Origin: an uncultured Chitinophagales bacterium | GTDB taxonomy: Bacteria > Bacteroidota > Bacteroidia > Chitinophagales > Chitinophagaceae | NCBI GenBank assembly: GCA_946886475.1 | Contig: CAMPIQ010000153.1 | Coordinates: 1-8,552 of the forward strand | Direction: 5' to 3' | Length of the DNA stretch: 8,552 bases | Shown: positions 1 through 7,165 of the stretch, piece after piece | Position numbering within the stretch: the first letter of the stretch is position 1 | How the letters are laid out: each line of letters opens with the position of its first letter | Translations under genes and position numbers: made by a program | Notes under the pieces: generated by a model | Database searches by the model: none | What the model was told of the DNA's origin: nothing | What the model saw: only the letters and a program-made list of their open reading frames with translations

Positions 1-8
1 TTTACATC

Positions 9-26
9 TTAAGTGCAAATACTTAA
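9..26. repeat. Perfect 6-bp inverted repeat (TTAAGT / ACTTAA)
   Basis: TTAAGT at 9-14 and ACTTAA at 21-26 are exact reverse complements separated by six bases. It is short and AT-rich, so it may be an operator half-site pair, part of the terminator of an upstream gene, or chance. No T-run follows it on either strand. Confidence 0.3.
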
Positions 27-44
27 TTGTGATGTTAAATAGTG

Positions 45-64
45 AATGCCATCTTTATGGCGTT
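45..64. repeat. Hairpin with 8-bp stem in the upstream intergenic region
   Basis: AATGCCAT at 45-52 pairs with ATGGCGTT at 57-64 around a CTTT loop, with one T-G wobble. There is no T-tract on either side, so it is not a standard intrinsic terminator. It may be an RNA structure at the 3' end of a preceding transcript. Confidence 0.3.
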
Positions 65-216
65 TACGGCCGGGAACAACGCGAAGCGAATAATAAATCT
101 TTCGGTCAGGTAGCGCCAATCAAAATCATATAGAAAAAAAACACCTTTGATCTTCATTATCTATCTCCGGAACGAAACAAAATAGTTTCCTTACTTTAGT
201 CCACATCAATCAACAC

Positions 217-825
217 GTGGATAATTCATCACCATCTTCCATATATCAAGAACAGCAGCTATTTCAAAAAATTGCTGCCGGCGATGAACAGGCATTCCGC
301 CAGGTGGTGCACCTCTACTATCCAAAGCTGCTGGGTTTTGTTTTTAAAATGACCAAGACCCGCCATACAGCGGAAGAACTGGTGCAGGAAGTGTTTTTGA
401 AGCTCTGGCAAAAAAGACTGGACACCGATATCCAGAACCTCGGAGGTTGGCTGCATACCGTTGCCTCCAACCTCACCATCAATTACCTCCGCAGGGTGGC
501 CCGCGAAAACAAACTGTTTTCGGAAATGAAAAAGTCGGCAGCCTTCTCCAGCAATGCCACAAATGAATCTCTCGATTTGCAGGAATCGATCAACCTCCTG
601 CAAAAAGCGCTGGACCTCCTGCCTCCGCAACAAAAAAAGATTTATGTGCTGAGCCAGATCGAAGGCCTGAGCCGCGAAGAAATTGCCCTGCAGCTTAACC
701 TCTCTCCCAATACCATAAAAAATCACCTGTTAAAGGCTACAAAGTTTGTGCGTGACTATATTAAGAAAGGGGGAACCTCCGTTTCGGGCTTCCTGTTCAT
801 TTATTTAAAATATTTTTTTCAATAA
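217..825 (+). CDS. ECF RNA polymerase sigma-70 factor (FecI-like, Bacteroidota type)
   Basis: This 202-residue protein is an extracytoplasmic-function sigma factor that would direct RNA polymerase to the promoters of the uptake genes downstream. The sigma-2 region spans about residues 22-97 (GDEQAF, then YYPKLLGFVFKMT, AEELVQEVFLKLWQKR and GGWLHTVASNLTINYLRR, covering -10 recognition and core binding). A variable linker follows, and sigma-4 spans about 130-182 (LLPPQQKKIY, GLSREEIALQLNLSPNTIKN), a helix-turn-helix for the -35 element. No other start would keep sigma-2 whole: GTG at 217 is the only usable codon, because the next Met is residue 45, inside sigma-2. The protein ends in an aromatic, hydrophobic tail (residues 191-202), which I recall as common in this Bacteroidota family. 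The FecR-like gene next door is its probable anti-sigma factor. I am very sure of the family; the regulon is inferred from position. Confidence 0.96.
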   Translation: MDNSSPSSIYQEQQLFQKIAAGDEQAFRQVVHLYYPKLLGFVFKMTKTRHTAEELVQEVFLKLWQKRLDTDIQNLGGWLHTVASNLTINYLRRVARENKLFSEMKKSAAFSSNATNESLDLQESINLLQKALDLLPPQQKKIYVLSQIEGLSREEIALQLNLSPNTIKNHLLKATKFVRDYIKKGGTSVSGFLFIYLKYFFQ

Positions 826-922
826 CTAGTACACCGCTTTTTTTTAACTGTCATTTATTTATCCGGGGCCTCCTGTTTTGGATAGTGCGTTGAAAAAGCG
901 GGTGTCACTGCTAATAAAAATT

Positions 923-2098
923 ATGGTAAGAGAGGAACGTATACATTATTTGATTCAGCAATATGCTGCTGAAACAGCAACGGAAGAAGAAGTAAATGAG
1001 CTTTCCGCATTATTGCTGTCCCCTGATGAAGACAAAACAGTTGAAAACGCATTGAAGTCCTATTCTTTTTCAGCTGACCTGATGGGTTACGACCGGAATG
1101 TGGTTGATAAAATGATCGACAATATTCTCCTGACCAAAAAGGCCAGTGTTGTACCCATGAAAAGATCCTTTGGCTGGATGCGATGGGCTGCTGCCGCTGT
1201 TGTGATGCTTATGTTGGGCAGCCTGGCTTTCTGGTATTTCAATAGCAAGGATCAAAAAGATCAGATAACGGCCGTACCTGAGATCAAAAAAGATATTTTA
1301 CCTGGTGGAGATAAGGCCATCCTCACGCTGGCTAATGGCCGGCAGATCGTGCTGGACTCTGCTTCCGATGGAAGTCTTACAACGGAAGGCGGGGTTAAGG
1401 TGATCAAGATCGGTGGTCAGCTGAGCTATGATATGGAAGGCAAAACAGCTGCTGTGCTGTATAATACCATTTCAACACCCAGAGGTGGACAGTACCAGCT
1501 GGAACTGGCCGATGGTAGCAAGGTATGGCTGAATTCCGCTTCCTCCTTACGTTTTCCCATGGCATTTTCGGGCGATGACAGAACCGTAGAACTTACCGGT
1601 GAAGGATATTTCGAGATAGCACACAATCCGGCCATGCCCTTTCATGTTATGGTAGGAGAGATGGACGTTCAGGTAGTGGGTACCCAGTTCAACATCAACA
1701 GCTACAGCGATGAACCATCCATTAAAACAACCCTGCTGGAAGGAAAGGTATGGGTAAGAAAAAATAACAGCCAGGTTTATCTCAATCCGGGCCAACAGGC
1801 CATTCTTAGTCCGGGTGCCGATGGTATGCGTGTATCCTATGATGTAAACGTGGAGGAAGTGGTAGCATGGAAGAATGGGAAGTTCTTATTCAACAGCGCC
1901 GATATTGAATCCATCATGCGGCAGGTGGCCAGGTGGTATGATGTGGAAGTGGAATACCAGGGTAAGGTGAATGAAACGGTATCAGGTGGATTGTCCCGGT
2001 CGGAGAATGCCTCTCAGCTATTGAAAATTTTGGAGCTGGCAGGAAAACTTGATTTTGAAATTGACGGGCACAAGATCGTTGTTAAACCAAAGGAATAG
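923..2098 (+). CDS. FecR-like anti-sigma factor with C-terminal DUF4974 domain
   Basis: This inner-membrane anti-sigma factor would hold the neighbouring ECF sigma factor inactive and pass on the signal from the SusC transporter. From ATG 923 it has 391 residues. A cytosolic N-terminal helical region (about 1-80) should bind sigma. One transmembrane helix follows at about 87-106 (WAAAAVVMLMLGSLAFWYF). The periplasmic part contains a FecR domain (about 180-280, with STPRGGQYQLELADGSKVWLNS and LTGEGYFEIAHN) and a DUF4974/STN-like domain (about 321-389). The frame opens further upstream with a TTG at 878, adding 15 residues. I prefer ATG 923 because the sequence from there (MVREERIHYLIQQYAAETAT) begins as family members usually do, and A-rich sequence precedes it. 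The 97-nt gap after the sigma gene contains a run of eight T at 838-845 but no obvious stem before it, so co-transcription is possible. Confidence 0.95.
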   Translation: MVREERIHYLIQQYAAETATEEEVNELSALLLSPDEDKTVENALKSYSFSADLMGYDRNVVDKMIDNILLTKKASVVPMKRSFGWMRWAAAAVVMLMLGSLAFWYFNSKDQKDQITAVPEIKKDILPGGDKAILTLANGRQIVLDSASDGSLTTEGGVKVIKIGGQLSYDMEGKTAAVLYNTISTPRGGQYQLELADGSKVWLNSASSLRFPMAFSGDDRTVELTGEGYFEIAHNPAMPFHVMVGEMDVQVVGTQFNINSYSDEPSIKTTLLEGKVWVRKNNSQVYLNPGQQAILSPGADGMRVSYDVNVEEVVAWKNGKFLFNSADIESIMRQVARWYDVEVEYQGKVNETVSGGLSRSENASQLLKILELAGKLDFEIDGHKIVVKPKE

Positions 2099-2108
2099 CA
2101 TAAAAAAA

Positions 2109-2134
2109 GCCGGTAGTGCTCCAACACTGCCGGC
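2109..2134 (-). terminator. Strong hairpin with T-run only on the minus strand
   Basis: GCCGGTAGTG (2109-2118) pairs with CACTGCCGGC (2125-2134) around the loop CTCCAA, giving a 10-bp GC-rich stem with one wobble pair. Seven A residues (2102-2108) lie directly on its left, so on the minus strand the stem is followed at once by a run of seven T, the arrangement of an intrinsic terminator. On the + strand no T-run follows (GGATGAGTAGCC). It sits ten bases after the anti-sigma stop and 60 bases before susC. In the + direction it could act as a 3'-end stabilising or processing structure. Confidence 0.6.
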
Positions 2135-2194
2135 GGATGAGTAGCCATAAAAATTTTAGGGAATCTTTATTTATTAACTCAACACACCAAAGTT
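2135..2194 (+). promoter_or_regulatory. AT-rich leader and likely promoter region of susC
   Basis: The 60 bases between the hairpin and the susC start are strongly AT-rich and free of genes. A separate, sigma-controlled promoter for the transporter genes would be expected here or just upstream, by analogy with other FecI/FecR-controlled loci. I see no good match to the housekeeping Bacteroidota consensus (TTTG, then TAnnTTTG), which fits use of an alternative sigma factor but does not prove it. No Shine-Dalgarno sequence is visible; the start is preceded by CACCAAAGTT. Confidence 0.3.
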
Positions 2195-5100
2195 ATGCAA
2201 ATAACTGCTTTTGGGAAAGCCTTCCTCTTTCCGTTAGGTAAATTTTTGTCAGGTTTTTTAACAACCAAAACCTTCCTTGCAATGAAGCTTACAACCATAC
2301 TTCTTCTGGCAGCCTGTCTGCAGCTGAGTGCTTCTGGTTATGGGCAGCGCATTACCATTACAGGAAAAAACATGTCACTGAAATCTGTTTTTAGTGAGAT
2401 CCGCAAACAAAGCGGGTACAATTTCTTTTATTACGACAAGGACCTTGTAAATGCAAAAGAGGTGAGCATTGAAGCGCGCAATGCTGAATTGGAACAGGTG
2501 CTGGTACATATCTTCAAGGGGCAGCCATTAACCTACACCATCGCTGAAAAAACGATCGTGGTCAGGGAAAAAATGATCATTGAAGAACCTGCACCATTGC
2601 CGCCTCCAATAGATGTTCACGGCAGGGTAATAAATGAACTGGGTGATCCTGTAGTGGTAACAGTTACCGTTAAGGGTACCAAAACGGCTGTGTCATCGAA
2701 CGACCGGGGTGAATTTGAAATTAAAAATATTGACGGGAATGCCATTCTTGTAATAACGGGTGTGAGCATTCTGAATCACGAAGTAAGGGTGAATGGACGT
2801 ACCGATCTTTCTACCATCCGGGTGAAAATTAAAGTGAGTGCTTTGTCCGATACGGTGGTAATTGGTTATGGTACGGCAAGCAGGAAAGACCTTACCGGCG
2901 CAGTGGCTTCCGTGAATGTGAACGAGGTTAGAAATATTCCTTTCACCACCTTCGACCAGGCGCTTACGGGTAAGGCGGCAGGCGTGCAGGTGATCCAGAC
3001 AGATGGGTCTCCTGGTGGTATGCCTAAGATCCGTATCAGAGGGGGTACCTCTTTATTGGGTGGAAATGATCCGCTTTACATTATTGATGGAATACCGGTT
3101 ACGGTACAAAACCGTTTCCAGCAGGCCGCCGCTGAAATTGTGAGTCCAACGCAGGGTACTGGCGGTGTTGCGGTTTCTGGTGCCTTTGCCCGTGGATTAA
3201 ACAGTCTGGCCGGGTTGAACATAAACGACATTGAAAGCATCGACATTTTAAAGGATGCTTCTTCAACAGCCATTTACGGATCAAGGGCAGCCAATGGTGT
3301 GGTGATCATCACTACAAGAAAAGGAAAGTATAATCAAAAGCCCACTTTTGAGGCCAACTACTATACCAGTATCAGCACGCCGATCAAGGAAAAGATTTTG
3401 AATGCCGACCAATACAGGGCCATCATGAAAGAATCGGCCGTAAACCTGAACAATGCAAGGGCGGCTCTTGGTCTTCCATCCCATGCAGAAGCAGATCTGA
3501 TCATAAATGATCCCAATTACCTGGGTACGGCCAATACGGACTGGCTCGACCTGGTGCTGCGCACCGGCATCACCCATAATGCCGATATTTCGGTAAGGGG
3601 CGGAGGTAATGGATCAAGGTATTTCAGTTCTCTGGGCTATACTAAAAATGAAGGTACCGTACTTGGAACCGATTTTCAGCGTATCTCCGGTAAGCTTAGT
3701 CTTGATAATGATATCACACGCAAATTCAGTGTCAATACCAATATTGATTACGGATTTACTTCCCATAATATTACCAATGGTGTTTATGCCCAGGCTTTCT
3801 TTATGCCGCCAACACTTCCGGCTTATAATCCCGATGGCTCGGTAAGACCAATACAGGCAGGGGATCTTGGAGCACAGAACTATGAAGGATTTCAGACGCC
3901 ACTGGAATTGTTGCGCGGAGTGAACAAATCAAATGCTTTCAATGTATTAGGATCTATGGTTTTTGAATATGACCTGATGCATGATCTCAAATTCCGTTCT
4001 ATTAACTCAGTGGGCTATGTGAATTACCGACAGGAAAACTTCGCGCCTTCCACTATCCGGATTTCAAGTCCCTTTGGCACCGATGTTTCCCCTGGTGTGG
4101 CTACCCAGGCAAGCACCCAGGATATCAATCTGAATTTTGAAAATACACTTACCTGGAATAAAAAGTTTTCACCGGACCACCAGCTGAATTCTGTGATAGG
4201 TACCTCCTGGCAGAAATTCAGGAACAGGACCTTTTCTGCCAGCGGCCAGGGATTCCCGGATGATGAGTACCTGAACAATCTTTCTTCCGCCGCACTGGCA
4301 TTGCCACCAACAGGAACTTCAGGTCAGAATGTATTACTGAGTTACTACCTGAGAGCTAATTATGCTTTCAAAGAAAAGTATTACCTGAATTTTACAGGAC
4401 GTGCTGACATTTCCTCGAAATTCCCCGAAGGCAAACGAAATGCATTGTTCCCATCAGGTGGCGTGGCCTGGACCATTTCTGAAGAAAAATTCATGAAAGA
4501 TGTTCAGTGGCTGAGTAACCTGAAACTTAGGGCCAGTGCAGGTTATGCAGGTACGCAAAACCTGGGTGATAATCTTTTCTATACACTTTATAGTCCTGCT
4601 TCTTATGGTGGTACCAATGCACTGCTGCCCACGCAGCTTGGAAATGATGAACTTCAGTGGGAGCGTACCTTCCAGAAAGATGCCGGTCTTGACCTTGGTC
4701 TTTTCAATTCAAGAGTAAACATCTCTCTTGGTTACTATGTAAAAAGAACCGACGGTATCCTGTTCAATACAGCTGTTGCTACCAGTTCAGGTTTCGGCAG
4801 CCTCATTTCCAACATTGCCGACATTCAAAATAAGGGCTATGAATTTGACCTGAGAGCTGACTTCGTCCGCAACAGGAACTTTCAGTGGTCAGGTGCATTG
4901 AATGTATCAAGAAACCAGTCGAAGGTGCTGGCCATATCAAATGATATGAATGTGCAGAATACAGGATTGTTGCGTTTCGGTGATGCTGCCCTGATGGTTG
5001 GTCAGCCTCTCGGACTCCTTTATGGCAGAATGTACAAGGGTGTGATGAGAACCCAGAAGGAAGTGGATGATTATATCAATTCAAACATTCTTGCACAATA

Positions 5101-5692
5101 TGGTTTCTATCCATACCTCGGTATTGGCGATCCGCATTATGTAATGGATCCGGCCATGAATTATTTTAAAGACAGTATTATCGGTAATGCAGAACCGAAG
5201 TTCTTTGGTGGCTTTACCAACAGCATCAATTATAAGAATTTCAGCCTGGTTGCCCTGATCACTTTTTCCTATGGTGGCGATATCATGTACCTGGCCGATG
5301 TGCAGAATTTTGATATGACCTCCAGGAAAAACAAAGGTGTGCGGGTGCTGGATCATTATTCAGTGAACAATCCGGATTCAGAGAATCCAAGGTTATTGTA
5401 CGGCGAAAGCAGTTATTCTTATGCTTCAAGCCATAGTGTTTTTGATGCTTCTTACGCCAGGCTAAAATCGGTGACGGTCAGTTACCAGTTTCCTGAAACT
5501 ATGCTGAGCAGGCTGAAGGTAAGAAATGCTTCCCTCTATGCTTCCGCAATGAATCTTTTTACCATTACAAATTATCCGGGTGCAGATCCTGAAGTAAACA
5601 GTGATCCATACAGCATCATTGGCGGTTATACGGATGTGGGCGGATATCCAACCATCCGTCAGTTCAATATTGGTTTCAGACTTGGATTCTAA
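2195..5692 (+). CDS. SusC/RagA-family TonB-dependent transporter with N-terminal STN domain
   Basis: This outer-membrane beta-barrel transporter imports a ligand captured by its SusD partner, driven by TonB. It has 1165 residues, normal for the signalling subtype. In order: a long N-terminus with a hydrophobic signal segment (about 30-50, MKLTTILLLAACLQLSASGY); an STN domain (about 53-126); a proline-rich linker (130-138); a carboxypeptidase-regulatory-like domain (about 140-215); a TonB-box-like stretch (DTVVIGYGT, 219-227); a plug (about 228-378, with LYIIDGIP at 294-301 and the hallmark DASSTAIYGSRAANGVVIIT around 354-373); and a 22-strand-type barrel ending in Phe (NIGFRLGF). Met30 is a possible later start, but the 29-residue extension is typical of Chitinophagaceae homologues, so I keep ATG 2195. 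The STN domain implies signalling to the FecR-like protein upstream. Barrel loops do not reveal the substrate. The gene lies 8 nt before susD. Confidence 0.97.
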   Translation: MQITAFGKAFLFPLGKFLSGFLTTKTFLAMKLTTILLLAACLQLSASGYGQRITITGKNMSLKSVFSEIRKQSGYNFFYYDKDLVNAKEVSIEARNAELEQVLVHIFKGQPLTYTIAEKTIVVREKMIIEEPAPLPPPIDVHGRVINELGDPVVVTVTVKGTKTAVSSNDRGEFEIKNIDGNAILVITGVSILNHEVRVNGRTDLSTIRVKIKVSALSDTVVIGYGTASRKDLTGAVASVNVNEVRNIPFTTFDQALTGKAAGVQVIQTDGSPGGMPKIRIRGGTSLLGGNDPLYIIDGIPVTVQNRFQQAAAEIVSPTQGTGGVAVSGAFARGLNSLAGLNINDIESIDILKDASSTAIYGSRAANGVVIITTRKGKYNQKPTFEANYYTSISTPIKEKILNADQYRAIMKESAVNLNNARAALGLPSHAEADLIINDPNYLGTANTDWLDLVLRTGITHNADISVRGGGNGSRYFSSLGYTKNEGTVLGTDFQRISGKLSLDNDITRKFSVNTNIDYGFTSHNITNGVYAQAFFMPPTLPAYNPDGSVRPIQAGDLGAQNYEGFQTPLELLRGVNKSNAFNVLGSMVFEYDLMHDLKFRSINSVGYVNYRQENFAPSTIRISSPFGTDVSPGVATQASTQDINLNFENTLTWNKKFSPDHQLNSVIGTSWQKFRNRTFSASGQGFPDDEYLNNLSSAALALPPTGTSGQNVLLSYYLRANYAFKEKYYLNFTGRADISSKFPEGKRNALFPSGGVAWTISEEKFMKDVQWLSNLKLRASAGYAGTQNLGDNLFYTLYSPASYGGTNALLPTQLGNDELQWERTFQKDAGLDLGLFNSRVNISLGYYVKRTDGILFNTAVATSSGFGSLISNIADIQNKGYEFDLRADFVRNRNFQWSGALNVSRNQSKVLAISNDMNVQNTGLLRFGDAALMVGQPLGLLYGRMYKGVMRTQKEVDDYINSNILAQYGFYPYLGIGDPHYVMDPAMNYFKDSIIGNAEPKFFGGFTNSINYKNFSLVALITFSYGGDIMYLADVQNFDMTSRKNKGVRVLDHYSVNNPDSENPRLLYGESSYSYASSHSVFDASYARLKSVTVSYQFPETMLSRLKVRNASLYASAMNLFTITNYPGADPEVNSDPYSIIGGYTDVGGYPTIRQFNIGFRLGF

Positions 5693-5700
5693 ACTTTAAA

Positions 5701-7131
5701 ATGTTCAACATGAAAAATATTTCATTCTCTATACTATTGCTTGCATCGCTTTGCATGATGCAGGCCTGTAAAAAAGAACTCAATGCACTGCCGGAAAATT
5801 CAAGGGTGGCTGCAGTTGCCATTACCGACGCCAGGTCGGCCGAAACGGCGTTGAATGGTGTATACTATGCATTTGCCAATGCTACTCCGGTAAAAACCAA
5901 CTGGACCAATCACGAGCGCTATCCGGCCATGCTTGCCGGTTACCTCAATTATGGTTTTGGTCCGGATCCCGCATCGGAAAATCGCAATAACGGGTTAAGC
6001 TCAATTTACTGGAATGAATCCTATATACTGATCAATGCCGCCAATGGAATGCTGAGTGGGATGGAAAAGCTGGATGATAATACGTTTGCGGGAAACAGGA
6101 AAAAGGAGATCATCGCGGAGACCCGCTTTCTGAGAGCCTATGGACATTTCAAACTCCTGAGTTATTATGCGGAGTGGTTCAAGCCTTCCAGTGCCCTGGG
6201 TGTATTGATAAGAGATGTGCCTTCAAGTAAAGGAAACATCTCAAAGCAAAGAAGCACGGTACAGGAAAGCTATGATTTCATAATTGCAGATCTGGATGAT
6301 GCCATTGCAAATGGTGCTGAAACAAGACCCGGTCATTATGCTACAAAATGGGCGGCCATGCTGCTTAAAATGAGGGTGCTGATGAGCAGGGCAGGCAGCG
6401 GCGATTATGCTGAAGTGATCAGTCTTGCCAATAACATTATTCAGACGGGTCCCTATCAGCTGGAACCTGTTACTAAGGATCTGTTTTATATCAAAGGTTT
6501 AGCAAGTAATGAAGTGATGCTGGGTTTGAAGCCACAGGCCAACCAGCACCTGGATTATTACAGCCGCTCCAAGCAATTCTGGCCCAGTGCTTCTTCACTT
6601 TTTGTGGCTACAGGTAATTTGAAAGACCTGTTACAGGATGATCCAAGGAGTTCCTGGCTGGTGGGAAGCGCCAGTCCCTATGCTGCCTATACTCCCAATT
6701 CATATTATTTTACCAAGTATATACCACAGGGTTCTGTGGCCACTCCGGTTTCCGAAACCTATTATGCCATGCGCCTTTCGGAAGTGTACCTGCTGAAAGC
6801 GGAAGCCATGATCAGATCAGGCGGAAGCCTTGATGATGCAAAAACAGCCATCAAAGAAGTGATGACAAGGGGCGGCGTTACAGATTTTTCTGACATTGAC
6901 AATGCTGCCACACCTGAAGATCTGTTGGTGCAACTCTATTATGAAACTGCTAAAAGTTTTGTTGCTGAAGATGGTCAGGAATGGATGGCCTTATTGCGCC
7001 TTGATTTTAATACCGTAAAGCAGATCAGGCCTACAATCACCGATCAGCGGCAGTATATAGTTCCCATTCCTCATAGTGAGTTTGTGTACAACCCGGCCAT
7101 CGGGGATCAAAACCCCGGATACGATAAATAG
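5701..7131 (+). CDS. SusD/RagB-family outer-membrane nutrient-binding lipoprotein
   Basis: This surface lipoprotein caps the SusC barrel and binds the ligand. Of 476 residues, the first 22 form a lipoprotein signal peptide (ILLLASLCMMQA) with the lipidated Cys at 23, followed by KKE, a charged stretch of the sort linked to surface export in this phylum. The N-terminal SusD-like helical region is recognisable at about 42-60 (TDARSAETALNGVYYAF) and 138-160 (IAETRFLRAYGHFKLLSYYAEWF). The C-terminal SusD/RagB region covers about 350-476, with YYAMRLSEVYLLKAEAM at 354-370, RQYIVPIPHSEF at 450-461 and a closing NPGY. The usual FEGxRWFDLxR-like segment is diverged here (VAEDGQEWMALLRLDF). The start may be ATG 5701 or ATG 5710; the second gives a more compact signal peptide. 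The 8-nt gap to susC indicates co-transcription. I am confident of the family; the ligand is unknown. Confidence 0.96.
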   Translation: MFNMKNISFSILLLASLCMMQACKKELNALPENSRVAAVAITDARSAETALNGVYYAFANATPVKTNWTNHERYPAMLAGYLNYGFGPDPASENRNNGLSSIYWNESYILINAANGMLSGMEKLDDNTFAGNRKKEIIAETRFLRAYGHFKLLSYYAEWFKPSSALGVLIRDVPSSKGNISKQRSTVQESYDFIIADLDDAIANGAETRPGHYATKWAAMLLKMRVLMSRAGSGDYAEVISLANNIIQTGPYQLEPVTKDLFYIKGLASNEVMLGLKPQANQHLDYYSRSKQFWPSASSLFVATGNLKDLLQDDPRSSWLVGSASPYAAYTPNSYYFTKYIPQGSVATPVSETYYAMRLSEVYLLKAEAMIRSGGSLDDAKTAIKEVMTRGGVTDFSDIDNAATPEDLLVQLYYETAKSFVAEDGQEWMALLRLDFNTVKQIRPTITDQRQYIVPIPHSEFVYNPAIGDQNPGYDK

Positions 7132-7165
7132 GGTTCGTATTATTTAAAGCAATAAAAAATGATTC

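Larger units (their letters stand above)
1..216. other. Non-coding region upstream of the sigma factor gene
   Basis: No convincing gene was found here on either strand. One frame is open from base 2 to a TAG at 131-133, but its translation resembles nothing I recognise and has no visible domain. It could in principle be the tail of a gene that starts outside the window. The segment is AT-rich and holds two inverted repeats (9-26 and 45-64), listed separately. The last 40 bases before the GTG at 217 should contain the sigma gene promoter. A TACTTTAG at 192-199 resembles the Bacteroidota -7 consensus TAnnTTTG, but no matching TTTG lies about 20 bp upstream. Confidence 0.5.

Noticed and set aside
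2..133. Open frame at the left edge that could be a C-terminal gene fragment or a 33-residue small protein from ATG 32
   Set aside because: It is short, has no recognisable motif, overlaps two inverted repeats and lies in AT-rich sequence. An open stretch of this length is readily explained by chance.
169..199. Possible promoter of the sigma gene: GGAAC (169-173), 18-bp gap, TACTTTAG (192-199)
   Set aside because: The right element resembles the Bacteroidota -7 box, but the left element is not TTTG, and no comparable pair was found before susC to suggest shared control by the ECF sigma factor. The match is too weak to annotate.
259..726. Long minus-strand open frame opposite the sigma factor gene
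   Set aside because: The + strand codes for an unmistakable ECF sigma factor; the minus-strand translation shows no domain and no plausible start context, so it is a shadow frame.
838..845. Run of eight T between sigma and anti-sigma genes as an intrinsic terminator
   Set aside because: No GC-rich stem lies before it; only the short palindrome ACTAGT (825-830) is nearby, so termination here is not supported.
2195..5692. Assigning a specific ligand such as starch, iron-siderophore or vitamin to the SusC-like transporter
   Set aside because: Plug and barrel signatures define the family only. The window contains no substrate-specific enzyme, so a named substrate or gene symbol would be guesswork.
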